DNA of 64,000 bases from Demequina zhanjiangensis (lineage in GTDB: Bacteria > Actinomycetota > Actinomycetes > Actinomycetales > Demequinaceae). Within the stretch, counting starts at the first letter, position 1, and every line of letters starts with the position of its first letter. The translations under genes and the position numbers were made by a program. The notes beneath the pieces were generated by a model. That model saw only the letters and a list, made by a program, of their open reading frames with translations, was not told the DNA's origin and made no database searches. The stretch spans positions 1-64,000 of the forward strand of contig NZ_JAUHPV010000003.1 of assembly GCF_030418315.1 (NCBI RefSeq), read 5' to 3'. This document shows, one piece after another, positions 1 to 8,976 of this stretch.

Positions 1-106
1 TGTGTGGGGCGGCCCTTCGACGTATACCCAGGTAGATCCCCATGTCGGCCGCAAGGACAGGCCGCCACGATCAGACGCCAGACGCTCGTCCAGTCGGCGC
101 ATCCTT

Positions 107-132
107 GGCGCCACCGGGCCTTCGGTGGAGCC
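107..132. terminator. Hairpin upstream of proA
   Basis: CCACCG (111-116) pairs perfectly with CGGTGG (123-128) around a six-base loop, and GGC/GCC extend the stem past one mismatch. There is no T-tract after it. It may end transcription of the gene left of the window; otherwise it is an unassigned stem-loop in a 157-bp stretch without a gene. Confidence 0.3.
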
Positions 133-145
133 TGCACACGCCACG

Positions 146-151
146 TAGACT
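146..151 (+). promoter_or_regulatory. -10 box TAGACT, leaderless start of proA
   Basis: TAGACT ends six bases before the ATG of proA, so transcription should begin at or next to the start codon. No Shine-Dalgarno sequence precedes this ATG, which fits leaderless initiation. The -35 region is weak. Confidence 0.5.
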
Positions 152-157
152 TGGCCC

Positions 158-1444
158 ATGACCGACACCGTTGCCGCTGTGGACACCGAGACCGCCGTCC
201 TTGACGCCTGCCGTCAGGCCAAGATCGCCTCCCGCTCCCTCGCCACGCTCACGCGTGCCGCGAAGGACCAGGCGCTCCACGCGATGGCGGACGCTCTCGT
301 CTCGGAAGCGCCACGCATCGTCGAGGCGAACGCGATCGACGTGGAGCGCGAGCGCGCCGGCGGGATGAGCTCCGGTCTCCTCGACCGCCTCACCCTCACC
401 GAGGATCGCGTCGCCGCCATCGCCGGAGCGCTCCGCTACGTCGCAGGCCTGCCCGACCCGGTCGGCGAGGTCCGCCGCGGATCCACGCTTCCCAACGGTC
501 TCCGTCTTCTGCAGAAGTCGGTGCCCATGGGCGTGGTCGGCATGATCTACGAGGCACGTCCCAACGTGACAGTGGACGCCGCCGCGCTATGCCTCAAGTC
601 AGGAAACGCCGCGGTGCTTCGCGGCGGTTCCGCTGCCCAGCACTCCAACGAGGTCATCGTGGACGTGCTCCAGGGCGCGCTCGAGTCCTGCGGGCTTCCT
701 CGTGACGCCGTCCAGTCCATCGACGCCTACGGTCGTGAGGGCGCCAAGGTGCTCATGAATGCGCGAGGACTCGTCGACGTGCTCGTCCCCCGCGGTGGTC
801 ATGGACTCATCCAGACCGTCGTCAAGGAGTCGAGCGTCCCCACGATCGAGACCGGCGAGGGCAACTGCCACGTCTACATCGACGCGTCCGCCCCTACCGA
901 GCGTGCGGTCGCGATCGCTGTGAACTCCAAGGCACAGCGCGTGGGAGTGTGCAACGCCGCTGAGACGCTGCTCGTGCACAAGGACGCCGCCGCCCGCGTC
1001 ATGCCTGCGCTGCTCGAGGCGCTGGCCGCAGAGAGCGTCGTCCTGCACGGCGACGAGGCCACGTCGGCGCTCGCTCCCGAGACGGTGAGCATCGTCGCGG
1101 CGACCGAGGAGGACTGGGCCACCGAGTACCTCAGCCTCGACCTCGCCGTGAAGGTCGTGGACTCGCTCGAGGACGCGATCGACCACATCCAGCGCTACAC
1201 GACCGGCCACACCGAGGCGATCGTCACTGACGACATCAACGCGGCCGAGGCCTTCTCAAGCCGACTCGACACCGCGGCAATCATGGTCAACGCCTCCACC
1301 CGCTTCACCGACGGCGGCGAGTTCGGGCTCGGCGCCGAGATCGGCATCTCTACACAGAAGCTCCACGCGCGCGGCCCCATGGGCCTCGGCGAGCTCACCA
1401 CCACCAAGTGGATCGCCTACGGGGACGGTCACGTCCGACCTTGA
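158..1444 (+). CDS. proA: Glutamate-5-semialdehyde dehydrogenase (gamma-glutamyl phosphate reductase)
   Basis: Cytosolic second step of proline synthesis: NADPH-dependent reduction of gamma-glutamyl phosphate to glutamate semialdehyde. The 428-aa product has the usual family length. It contains the family segment [20 protein letters not shown] and the catalytic cysteine in [13 protein letters not shown] (near residue 268). The ATG is chosen because a TAGACT box sits six bases upstream and the N-terminus matches family length. In many actinobacteria proA is followed closely by nadD; here an ATPase gene lies between them. proB is not in the window. Confidence 0.96.
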   Translation: MTDTVAAVDTETAVLDACRQAKIASRSLATLTRAAKDQALHAMADALVSEAPRIVEANAIDVERERAGGMSSGLLDRLTLTEDRVAAIAGALRYVAGLPDPVGEVRRGSTLPNGLRLLQKSVPMGVVGMIYEARPNVTVDAAALCLKSGNAAVLRGGSAAQHSNEVIVDVLQGALESCGLPRDAVQSIDAYGREGAKVLMNARGLVDVLVPRGGHGLIQTVVKESSVPTIETGEGNCHVYIDASAPTERAVAIAVNSKAQRVGVCNAAETLLVHKDAAARVMPALLEALAAESVVLHGDEATSALAPETVSIVAATEEDWATEYLSLDLAVKVVDSLEDAIDHIQRYTTGHTEAIVTDDINAAEAFSSRLDTAAIMVNASTRFTDGGEFGLGAEIGISTQKLHARGPMGLGELTTTKWIAYGDGHVRP

Positions 1445-1630
1445 CATCGCTTGGGGCGCTGTACGTCGGCGCCGGGCGGTTCGCGCCTCGCCTCCGGCCC
1501 ACGTGGCCCAGTCGGCTCGACCTTGTGGGGAGCGCAGCCGCAACGTCGTGGGCGTCTCTGCTCTAGCGTGACCCGACACTTGTCTGTAGGTTCCGAGATG
1601 GGGAGAAGACCACCTATCGCGAGGAACGTC

Positions 1631-4384
1631 ATGAGTGAGCAAGACACTGCATCCAGGACTGCGTGGTGGACTTTCACCGGTGACGAAGCGCTCTCGAGAC
1701 TAGGTGTCACGGCCGACGGGCTCTCCGCGGAGGGTGCCGCCACCCGGCTCGTGGACCACGGCCCCAACGAGCTGACAGCCGCGAAGTCCGCGAGCGTGTG
1801 GCAACTCGCGCTCAGGCAGCTCGTCGACCCCATGAACCTGATGCTTGTCGGCGTCTGCATCGTGTCCGCTGTGATCGCGGAGACGTCGACCGCGATCATG
1901 ATCGGGCTGCTCGTGGTGGCAAACGTGTGGTCTGGAGCCGCGCAGGAGCGGAAGGCTCAGGCAAGCGTCGACGCGCTTGCCACGATGCAGGTGCCGACGG
2001 TGCGTGTGAGGCGAGGGGGCACGGTCGTCGAGGTGCCGGCGGTCGAGATCGTCCCGGGTGACGTGATCGAGCTCGAGGCGGGGGACATCGTCCCGGCCGA
2101 CGCAAGAATTCTGCGATGCAGCACCTTGGAGGCCCAGGAGGCAGCGCTCACCGGAGAGAGCGCCCCGGTCGAGAAGGCGGCGGACGCCGATCTGACGGAC
2201 TCCACAGGGCTCGGCGATCGGGTCACCATGCTGTACCAGAACACGTCGGTGACGCGCGGCACCGGGACGGCAGTCGTCGTCGAGACCGGCATGGGCACGG
2301 AGATGGGCGCGATCGCCACCATGCTCTCGACCGTGGAGCGGGTGCAGTCGCCGCTTCAGAAGGAGCTGGGCTCGCTCACCAAGGTGATCGGCGCCGTCGC
2401 GTGGGGTGCGGTGGCGGTGATCATCCTGCTGGGCCTTGGCAGGGGAGACTCCTTCTCCGACCTGATGTTCCTCGGCACCGCGGTCGCGATCTCGGCGATC
2501 CCCACGGGTCTTCCCACCTTCGTGCAGGGCATGCTCGGGTGGGGCTCGAGGCAGCTGTCGTCGGCCAAGGCGATCGTGGCCTCGCTGAACGACGTGGAGA
2601 CCCTCGGCGCGACGAGTGCGATCTGCTCGGACAAGACCGGCACGCTCACCATGAATCAGATGACCGCACGCACCGTGTGGATCGCTGGACGGACCTTCAC
2701 CGTCGACGGCGCCGGCTACTCGTTCGAAGGCACGATCAGGAGCGCAGACGGGGAGCCCGTGGAGCCAGGAGGACCGCTCGCCTACGCTCTCGCACTGCCG
2801 AACGACGCCACCGTCACCGCCGACGGCACTGTGGTCGGTGACCCGACCGAGGCGGCCTTCGTGGTGCTCGCAGAGAAGCTGGGAGTCGACGTGCCCGAAG
2901 CGCATCGGCGCTTCCCCCGCGAGGCCGAGGTGCCGTTCGATTCGGACTACAAGTTCATGGCGACGTTCCACCACGTCGAGTGGCAGGGGCAGCGTCGTCT
3001 CCTAGCCGCGGTCAAGGGCGCGCCGGACGTGCTGCTGAAGCGCTCCGAGGAAGCGGTGTGGGGCAAGCACGAGACAGTACCGGCCGCGCAGGTGACGGCG
3101 GACGTGACCCAGGAGATCGAGTACCGGTCGTCGCAGGGGCTGCGTACGCTCGCGCTCGCGGTGAAGGTCATCGACGAGAAGGACGAGGCCGCCGCGCTGG
3201 CCGATCCCATGTCCGCGATTGAAGACCTGACGTTCGTCTCGGTCGTCGGCATCGTGGATCCGCTGAGGCCGGAGGCCGCGCAGGCGGTCGCCGAGGCGTA
3301 CGAGGCAGGGATCACCGTCAGGATGATCACCGGCGACCACGCGGTCACGGCGGCTGCGATCGGGCGCGAGCTCGGCCTGGAGGGAGAGGCGGTCTCGGGC
3401 GCGGAGCTCGCCGCCATGGACGACGCGACGCTCGACGGCAGACTCGCCGGGCTCTCGGTGTTCGGTCGTGTGACGCCGCAGGACAAGCTTCGGCTGGTGC
3501 AGCACCTGCAGAGCCAGGGCAAGGTGGTCGCGATGACGGGCGACGCCGTCAACGATGCGGCCGCGATCAAGCAGGCGGACATCGGTGTCGCCATGGGCAG
3601 CGGCTCAGAGGTCACCAAGCAGGCCGCGAAGCTGGTGCTGACCGATGACAACTTCGCGACGCTCGTCAGAGCGGTCAAGCTGGGGCGAATCGTCTACGGG
3701 AAGATCACGAACTATCTGACCTTCCAGATGGCACAGCTGATCGCGCTCGTCGTCCTGTTCCTCGCCGCGAGCGTGCTGAACGTGAACGGCGGAGTGGCCC
3801 TGACTCCCGTGATGACACTCGTCCTGAACTTCGCCGTGGTCCTGTTCCCGGTCATCATGATCATGACCGACCCCGCCCCTGACGGGCTCATGAAGCGGCC
3901 CCCAAGGGACACGTCTGAGGGGCTCGCAAGCCGTGCGGCCCTCATCCGCTGGTTCCTCTACGGCACGGCACTGGCGATCGCTGCGTTCCTGCCGCTCCTG
4001 GTGCTCGACGACCTGCTCGCATCCGACGGAGGTGCGTCGGTGCCGATGACCATGGCCTTCGTCATCGTGTCGTTCGCCACGGTGGGCACAGGGGTCGCAC
4101 TGCGGCGTGACCCCGAGTCGGGGCTGAAGGGTCCGTGGGGTGCAGTCGGCAAGCTTGCTCCCTGGCCGATCATCGCCACGGTGGTCGCCACCGAGCTGCC
4201 GTTCCTGCAGAGCTGGCTCGATACGACCTCCCTCAGCGGCGGGCAGTGGCTGGCGGCCATCGCGCTGTCGCTCGCGGTCGTCGCGGTCGTGGAGGCCGAC
4301 AAGTGGTGGCGTCGCCGTGGAGAGCCCGCCGCATCTGCTCCCGCGCACGTGACGGAGACCGTCGCGCCCGCTCGCGCCCGCTGA
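1631..4384 (+). CDS. P-type cation-transporting ATPase with altered PEGLP and GDGVND motifs
   Basis: A 917-aa integral membrane pump of the P2-like (Ca2+/Na+/K+) fold. In order it shows an N-terminal cation-ATPase domain (about residues 10-60), M1-M2, the actuator motif ALTGES, M3-M4, the phosphorylation loop SDKTGTLT with Asp334, the hinge region and six C-terminal membrane segments. Two signature motifs differ from the classical ones: M4 reads IPTGLP instead of PEGLP, losing the ion-coordinating Glu, and the hinge reads TGDAVNDAAAIK instead of TGDGVNDAPALK. The ion is therefore uncertain. Start 1631 is chosen for AGGAA upstream; the frame stays open leftward to 1451 but that part does not look coding. 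It lies between proA and nadD, with 186 bp of non-coding DNA before it. Confidence 0.9.
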   Translation: MSEQDTASRTAWWTFTGDEALSRLGVTADGLSAEGAATRLVDHGPNELTAAKSASVWQLALRQLVDPMNLMLVGVCIVSAVIAETSTAIMIGLLVVANVWSGAAQERKAQASVDALATMQVPTVRVRRGGTVVEVPAVEIVPGDVIELEAGDIVPADARILRCSTLEAQEAALTGESAPVEKAADADLTDSTGLGDRVTMLYQNTSVTRGTGTAVVVETGMGTEMGAIATMLSTVERVQSPLQKELGSLTKVIGAVAWGAVAVIILLGLGRGDSFSDLMFLGTAVAISAIPTGLPTFVQGMLGWGSRQLSSAKAIVASLNDVETLGATSAICSDKTGTLTMNQMTARTVWIAGRTFTVDGAGYSFEGTIRSADGEPVEPGGPLAYALALPNDATVTADGTVVGDPTEAAFVVLAEKLGVDVPEAHRRFPREAEVPFDSDYKFMATFHHVEWQGQRRLLAAVKGAPDVLLKRSEEAVWGKHETVPAAQVTADVTQEIEYRSSQGLRTLALAVKVIDEKDEAAALADPMSAIEDLTFVSVVGIVDPLRPEAAQAVAEAYEAGITVRMITGDHAVTAAAIGRELGLEGEAVSGAELAAMDDATLDGRLAGLSVFGRVTPQDKLRLVQHLQSQGKVVAMTGDAVNDAAAIKQADIGVAMGSGSEVTKQAAKLVLTDDNFATLVRAVKLGRIVYGKITNYLTFQMAQLIALVVLFLAASVLNVNGGVALTPVMTLVLNFAVVLFPVIMIMTDPAPDGLMKRPPRDTSEGLASRAALIRWFLYGTALAIAAFLPLLVLDDLLASDGGASVPMTMAFVIVSFATVGTGVALRRDPESGLKGPWGAVGKLAPWPIIATVVATELPFLQSWLDTTSLSGGQWLAAIALSLAVVAVVEADKWWRRRGEPAASAPAHVTETVAPARAR

Positions 4385-4459
4385 CGCGGCCCGAGCGTCA
4401 GGAATCCCGGAACCGGGGCCGTCCATGGAATACTGAGGTCCGACGAAGAAGGAGTCATC

Positions 4460-4606
4460 GTGATCTTCACCGAGGTTGCCCCGGTCGCCGAGGCCGTGCA
4501 CGAGTCCAGCATCAACGCGCCCGCGATCGGCGTGCTCGCGTTCGGCGCGCTGGTCGGACTGCTGCTCATCACCTACTCGTTCCGGAGCGTCGGTTCGCGC
4601 CACTGA
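4460..4606 (+). CDS. 48-aa single-pass membrane peptide upstream of nadD
   Basis: A GTG-start frame preceded by GAAGGAG at good spacing. The product begins VIFTEVAPVAEAVHESS and continues into one hydrophobic helix (about residues 22-39, GVLAFGALVGLLLITYS) with a short basic tail FRSVGSRH. It stops two bases before the nadD start, so the two are probably co-translated. From memory, small single-pass proteins of this size occur beside nadD in other actinobacteria; their function is unknown. The ribosome site, codon bias and membrane helix support a real gene. Confidence 0.75.
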   Translation: MIFTEVAPVAEAVHESSINAPAIGVLAFGALVGLLLITYSFRSVGSRH

Positions 4607-4608
4607 GC

Positions 4609-5199
4609 GTGCCTGACCTCCGCGTCGGCGTCCTCGGAGGGACGTTCGACCCCATCCACCACGGCCATCTGGCCGCGGCAAGCGAGGTGCGCGCCGCCCT
4701 GGACCTGGACCGGGTGCTTCTGGTGCCCACCGCCGCGCAGCCCTTCAAGGACGCTCACGGGCATGCCCCCGTCGAGCACCGTCTCGCGATGTGCAGGCGC
4801 GCCGTCGCTGAGGACCCGTACCTCGAGGTGTCGACGGTCGACATCGATCGGGGCGGCACCACCTACACCGTCGACACGCTCGCGGACCTTCAGTCGCAGC
4901 AGCCCGAGGCACGGCTGTTCTTCATCGCTGGCGCGGATGCTCTCGCCCGGCTCTCCGAGTGGCGGGACGCCGATCGCCTGCTCGAGCTCGCGACGTTCGT
5001 CGCCGTGACGCGTCCTGGCCATGTGATGACCGACTCATCCGGGGCTTTCGCAGTGGTGGAGGCTCCCGCGCTCGATGTATCCTCGACGGATGTCCGGCGA
5101 CGGGTCGGCGAGGGACGACCCATCCGGTATCTCGTCCCTCATGCCGTTGCCGATTACATCGAAGAGCACGATCTCTACAGCGGAGGACGGGATGACTGA
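4609..5199 (+). CDS. nadD: Nicotinate-nucleotide adenylyltransferase
   Basis: Converts nicotinate mononucleotide and ATP to deamido-NAD in NAD synthesis. The 196-aa product starts VPDLRVGVLGGTFDPIHHGH, giving the nucleotidyltransferase signature GGTFDPxHxGH at residues 10-20, and ends with the second signature ISSTDVRRR-like segment (DVSSTDVRRRVGEGRPI). The GTG is chosen because it places the signature near the N-terminus, as in homologues; the frame remains open far upstream inside the ATPase gene. The stop overlaps the next gene by eight bases, suggesting coupled translation. Confidence 0.95.
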   Translation: MPDLRVGVLGGTFDPIHHGHLAAASEVRAALDLDRVLLVPTAAQPFKDAHGHAPVEHRLAMCRRAVAEDPYLEVSTVDIDRGGTTYTVDTLADLQSQQPEARLFFIAGADALARLSEWRDADRLLELATFVAVTRPGHVMTDSSGAFAVVEAPALDVSSTDVRRRVGEGRPIRYLVPHAVADYIEEHDLYSGGRDD

Positions 5200-7192
5200 C
5201 GCGGGTGCGCCGCTGTCGCGGCGCGAGCGGCGCGAGCGTGAGCGACGCAACGCCGCCCCGGAGTTCGACGACCTTGCCACGGGTGAGACCGAGGCGCGCG
5301 GGGGCGAAGGCCGGACGTTGAGCAGGCGTGAGCGTCGCGCGCTCGAACGCACCATGCATCCCATGGAGACGTGGACCGCCGAAGAGGAGATGCTCGCCAC
5401 CGGCCAGCTCCCGGCGATGACGCCCGACGTGATCGCCGCCGAGGAGCGCAATGCGCGCGAGCGTGCCGAGCAGGCCGCGCTCGAGGCCCAGGCGACCTCG
5501 AGCGAGCTGAGCCGTGCGGACATCGAGCGCGAGCGCGCTCGGGCGGCCGGTCAGCTGCCCGAGTCCGAGGGTCCGGAGCGGCTGTCCACTGCGCTCCCGT
5601 CCCCCTCGGCCGACACCGAGCCTGCGCCAGAGCCCGCGGCCCCGCAGGCCCCCGGCATGTCCTCACCCGCGCCGCAGAGCGAGCAGCAGTCCGCTGCGCC
5701 GGCGTTCTCCTGGCCCGAGCCGCAGTCGCCGTCTCCCGCGAACGCGCCTGCCGCCGCGACGAGCGAGCCCTTCACCTGGCCCGCCGCGCCCGAGGCACCG
5801 CAGAGCGCGCCGGGGACGTCTGAGCCCGACGTGCAGGGACAGGCTCCGGCATGGCCGACGCCCGACTCCGAGTCAGTTCTTCCGCAGCCTCCTGCGCAGG
5901 CCCCTGCGCCCGTCGTCGAGACCGAGGTCACGCCGCCGGCAGAGTCCTCGCGGCAGCGGTTCACCGGGCTGAGCCGCCCCACCCCCGAGGCGGCGACGAG
6001 CCCTGCCGAGGCGTCGTACGTCCCTGAGGCCACGCACGGTGGCGAGCAGGCCCCCGGAGCTCATGATGTCGAGTCGGCTGCTTCGGCGGAGCCCGTCGCG
6101 CCGACCACCGCGTCCCCGGGCGACGCGCCTGCGAGCCAGGAGTCCGCCGACGACCCGGCGGCCGACTCGGCCGCGCCCACGGGCGTTGCCGAAGCGGATC
6201 CAGGTGCGCTCCCGGACATCCTCAAGGACCTGTTCCCTGCGGGCTCACCGCAGGCACGCATGATGGAGGAGGGCGCCGCCTACGCGCGTGCTCAGGCCGA
6301 GCACCCGGTGGCGCGGACTCCGATCCCGCTTCCCGAGACGGCGACGCCGGCAGACTCTGAGCCCGCGCGGGACGCGCAGCCTGAGGAGCCAGTCGCCGCC
6401 GGGGAGCCCGCTGTTGCCGACGAACCCGCTGAGACGATCGCCGCGGACCCGCAGGCCGCTGTGGCTCCGCCCGAGGCCCAGCAGTCTCAGCCGACGCCGA
6501 CGTCGACGCCGACGCAGGCGCCGCGCGCGGAGGACCCGGCCGCGGAGATGCGACGGCTCGCTGACGAGGCCATGGCGAACCTCATGAACGCCGGGACGTC
6601 GCTCGACTCGCACACTGTCGACGACGCGGCGCGCGCCGCTGGTGAGGCCATGGCGGAGAGCCGCGGTGAGGTGGCCCCTCACGACCGCGAGCTGCCGGAG
6701 GGCCTGTTCCACGACGCGCCCGCGACGCCGACGCCTGCAACGGCGCAGCCGTTCGTGAACCTGCACGGCGACAGCAGCACGACGCAGGTGCTGCCCCCCG
6801 TCGCACCGTTCGGTCAGTCGGCGGTGGAGCCTGCGGAGAGCGCGACCGGAACCGTCGCTCCCTCCTGGGAGCAGGGCAACCTGCAGCCGGCCACGCCTGC
6901 GGGCTTCAACCCGGACGACTACGTGCCGAGCAGCGACATCCCGCTGCCGGACCTCAGCGCGCTCGAGCAGGCGGCGCACCCGAACACGGCGTCGGGCGCG
7001 AACGGCTCGGGCGAGATCCCCTACGTGGCGGCTCCTGTGACCGACGGCATCGAGGTGCCTCGTCGCGAGGTGCCGCAGCTTCAGCCCGGCCACGGTGCGC
7101 GAGACATGCACTGGGCCCACTTCCTCGTGATCGGAGCCGTGGCTTTCGTGCTCGGACTGCTCGTCTATCAACTCGCTGGACTCGGCTCGTGA
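5192..7192 (+). CDS. Large disordered, C-terminally membrane-anchored protein
   Basis: A 666-aa product of unrecognised function. Residues 1-130 are charged and predicted coiled/helical, with the motif LSRRERR near residue 8 and again near residue 44. Residues 140 to about 640 are low-complexity Pro/Ala/Glu/Ser/Thr sequence with no recognisable domain, and the last 25 residues form one hydrophobic segment (FLVIGAVAFVLGLLVYQLAG), so it looks like a tail-anchored protein with a long cytoplasmic region. Start ATG 5192 has GGAGG five bases upstream and overlaps the nadD stop; its own stop overlaps the rsfS start. It is thus embedded in the nadD-rsfS operon. Codon use matches its neighbours, so it is not obviously recent. 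Confidence 0.8.
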   Translation: MTDAGAPLSRRERRERERRNAAPEFDDLATGETEARGGEGRTLSRRERRALERTMHPMETWTAEEEMLATGQLPAMTPDVIAAEERNARERAEQAALEAQATSSELSRADIERERARAAGQLPESEGPERLSTALPSPSADTEPAPEPAAPQAPGMSSPAPQSEQQSAAPAFSWPEPQSPSPANAPAAATSEPFTWPAAPEAPQSAPGTSEPDVQGQAPAWPTPDSESVLPQPPAQAPAPVVETEVTPPAESSRQRFTGLSRPTPEAATSPAEASYVPEATHGGEQAPGAHDVESAASAEPVAPTTASPGDAPASQESADDPAADSAAPTGVAEADPGALPDILKDLFPAGSPQARMMEEGAAYARAQAEHPVARTPIPLPETATPADSEPARDAQPEEPVAAGEPAVADEPAETIAADPQAAVAPPEAQQSQPTPTSTPTQAPRAEDPAAEMRRLADEAMANLMNAGTSLDSHTVDDAARAAGEAMAESRGEVAPHDRELPEGLFHDAPATPTPATAQPFVNLHGDSSTTQVLPPVAPFGQSAVEPAESATGTVAPSWEQGNLQPATPAGFNPDDYVPSSDIPLPDLSALEQAAHPNTASGANGSGEIPYVAAPVTDGIEVPRREVPQLQPGHGARDMHWAHFLVIGAVAFVLGLLVYQLAGLGS

Positions 7193-7551
7193 CGGCGTCG
7201 TCCCGCGCCGTCTCCCTGACGGAGGCGGCCGCTCGTGCTGCGGCCGACAAGAAGGCGGAGGAGGTCGTAGCGCTGGATGTCTCCGAGCACCTGCCGCTTG
7301 CGGACATCTTCCTGATCGCGTCGGGATCGAATGAGCGGCAGGTCACCGCGATCGCCGAGAGCATCGAGGAGGCCCTGCTCGATCAGGGCGCGAAGGCGAT
7401 CCGCCGTGAGGGCATGCGCGAGGGTCGGTGGGCGCTCATGGACTTCAACGACGTGATCGTCCACGTGATGCATCAGGAGGACAGGGCCTACTACGAGCTC
7501 GAGCGGCTGTGGAAGGACTGTCCGGTGGTGCCGCTCGCCGACGAGCAGTGA
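7189..7551 (+). CDS. rsfS: Ribosomal silencing factor RsfS
   Basis: Binds ribosomal protein uL14 and blocks joining of the 30S and 50S subunits, lowering translation in starvation. The 120-aa product has the normal size and the family pattern: DKKAEEVVALDVSEHLPLAD, then IASGSNERQVTAIAESIEE, and the C-terminal block WALMDFNDVIVHVMHQEDRA followed by YYELERLW. GTG start overlaps the upstream stop (GTGA), and its own stop overlaps the phosphatase start in the same way. Confidence 0.95.
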   Translation: MTASSRAVSLTEAAARAAADKKAEEVVALDVSEHLPLADIFLIASGSNERQVTAIAESIEEALLDQGAKAIRREGMREGRWALMDFNDVIVHVMHQEDRAYYELERLWKDCPVVPLADEQ

Positions 7552-8174
7552 CCCGCCTCTACGTCGTCCGGCACGGCCAGACGGACTGGAACCTCGCTAA
7601 CCGGCTGCAGGGTTCGACCGACATCCCGCTCAACGACACGGGTCGCGCGCAGGCCGCGTCGGCGGCGCCCGGGCTGCTCGCGCAGCTCGGCGAGAGCCCG
7701 ACCGTGGTGGCGTCCCACCTGTCGCGGGCCATCGAGACTGCGGAGATCCTGTTCGCGGGCATCGGCGCGGCGATCCACCGCGACCCTCGCATCGGTGAGC
7801 GCTCGTACGGCGTATGGGAGGGCCTGGAAGCGGATCTGCGCCAGGTGCACCACCCCGAGGACTATGACCGCTGGAAGGCCGGGCTGGAGCCTCGCATCGA
7901 GGGCTACGAGACCCACGCCGAGCTCGCCGCGCGCACGGTCGAGGCGGCGCAGGAGTGGTCCGCGAAGGTCGAGGCGGCGGGTGGAGGAGACCTCGTGTTC
8001 GTCTCTCACGGCTCCGCGGGTCGGATGCTCTTGGCAAGCCTGCTCAGGATGCCCGTCTCCGGGCGCGCGCTGGGAACGCTCGAGAACTCGTGCTGGTCGC
8101 GTCTCGTCCCGTCCGGCGACGGAGGCTGGTCGCTCGACCGGCACAACGTGGGCGCGGAGCCGGTGAGGGTCTGA
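7548..8174 (+). CDS. Histidine phosphatase family protein (phosphoglycerate mutase-like)
   Basis: A 208-aa branch of the histidine phosphatase superfamily. It has the phospho-accepting RHGQTDWN at residues 8-15, the second arginine block SHLSRAIETAEIL, the acid segment ERSYGVWEGLE and the distal histidine in VFVSHGSAGRM. In Mycobacterium the gene after rsfS is glucosyl-3-phosphoglycerate phosphatase (gpgP); the same position makes a sugar-phosphate phosphatase likely, but substrate cannot be read from sequence. The GTG start overlaps the rsfS stop. Confidence 0.9.
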   Translation: MTRLYVVRHGQTDWNLANRLQGSTDIPLNDTGRAQAASAAPGLLAQLGESPTVVASHLSRAIETAEILFAGIGAAIHRDPRIGERSYGVWEGLEADLRQVHHPEDYDRWKAGLEPRIEGYETHAELAARTVEAAQEWSAKVEAAGGGDLVFVSHGSAGRMLLASLLRMPVSGRALGTLENSCWSRLVPSGDGGWSLDRHNVGAEPVRV

Positions 8175-8175
8175 C

Positions 8176-8817
8176 ATGACGACGCTGATCCTGCTGAGGC
8201 ACGGGCGTACGGACTACAACGCCGACGGCCGCCTCCAGGGCAGCCTCGACGTGCCGTTGGGCGACGAGGGGCGCAGTCAGGCGCGTGCGGCTGCGCGCCA
8301 TCTGCACGCCTCGTATGGTGCGCCGGACGCGCTGCTCTCGTCCCCGCTGCTGAGGGCGTTCGACACTGCACGTGAGCTCGGCGTCGTGTCCGGCGTAGAG
8401 CCCCTCGCAGACGAGAGGCTCACCCAGCGCTCGTACGGCGCCTGGGAAGGGCGAACGTGGGACGAGGTGCGGGAGCGGTGGCCCGAGCAGTACGCGGTGC
8501 GGATGCGCGGTGAGGACCCGGACATCGAGGGATGGGGACGGTCGGGAGACGTGGGAGCGCGCGTCGCTGACTGCCTTCAGGAGGCGTGCCGCGGCAGGAG
8601 CCTCGTCACGGTGGTCAGCCATGGCAGCGCCCTCATGCTGGGCGCCCTCACGTTGCTCGGCCTGCCGCCGCTCTCGACCTCGCTGGGAAAGCTCCCGCAC
8701 GGGCACTGGAACGTGATGACGCGGTCCTCCACGGGCGCGTGGTCCATGGAGCGCTATGCGATCGATCCCTCTGGCGCGCGGCTGCCGCGTGGCCGGGAGT
8801 CGCAGGACGTCGATTAA
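8176..8817 (+). CDS. Second histidine phosphatase family protein
   Basis: A 213-aa paralogue placed one base after the preceding phosphatase gene. It has RHGRTDYNADGRLQGSLD at the N-terminus, SSPLLRAFDTAREL, the acid block QRSYGAWEGRTWDE and the distal histidine in VVSHGSALMLG. The two neighbours share layout and motifs, so this is probably an old tandem duplication that has diverged in the substrate pocket. Its TAA stop touches the promoter region of the tRNA gene. Confidence 0.9.
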   Translation: MTTLILLRHGRTDYNADGRLQGSLDVPLGDEGRSQARAAARHLHASYGAPDALLSSPLLRAFDTARELGVVSGVEPLADERLTQRSYGAWEGRTWDEVRERWPEQYAVRMRGEDPDIEGWGRSGDVGARVADCLQEACRGRSLVTVVSHGSALMLGALTLLGLPPLSTSLGKLPHGHWNVMTRSSTGAWSMERYAIDPSGARLPRGRESQDVD

Positions 8818-8844
8818 CACTTTGGCTCAGATCTGGGCTATGCT
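8814..8844 (+). promoter_or_regulatory. Putative promoter of tRNA-Ala
   Basis: TATGCT (8839-8844) is a good -10 box. TTAACA (8814-8819) matches TTGACA at five of six positions, though the 19-base spacer is longer than ideal. The -35 overlaps the TAA stop of the phosphatase gene. The tRNA begins 37 bases after the -10. Confidence 0.45.
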
Positions 8845-8881
8845 CTTACTCGCCCTTCGGGGCACCAGGTCGAAAGATCTT

Positions 8882-8954
8882 GGGGCTGTGGCGCAGCTGG
8901 TAGCGCACCTGCATGGCATGCAGGGGGTCAGGGGTTCGAGTCCCCTCAGCTCCA
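8882..8954 (+). tRNA. tRNA-Ala(GGC)
   Basis: A 73-base cloverleaf. Acceptor GGGGCTG pairs with CAGCTCC and includes G3:U70, the identity element of alanine tRNA. The D arm is GCGC/GCGC, the anticodon stem CCTGC/GCAGG encloses loop ATGGCAT with anticodon GGC (reads GCC and GCU), and the T arm is AGGGG-TTCGAGT-CCCCT. The discriminator base is A; the 3' CCA is not encoded. Confidence 0.97.
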
Positions 8955-8976
8955 CGTGGTGTGGAGACAGCACCGC

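Noticed and set aside
1451-1630. 60-codon N-terminal extension of the P-type ATPase
   Set aside because: The translated part has no family resemblance and is GC-rich non-coding sequence; AGGAA before ATG 1631 and family length support the shorter form.
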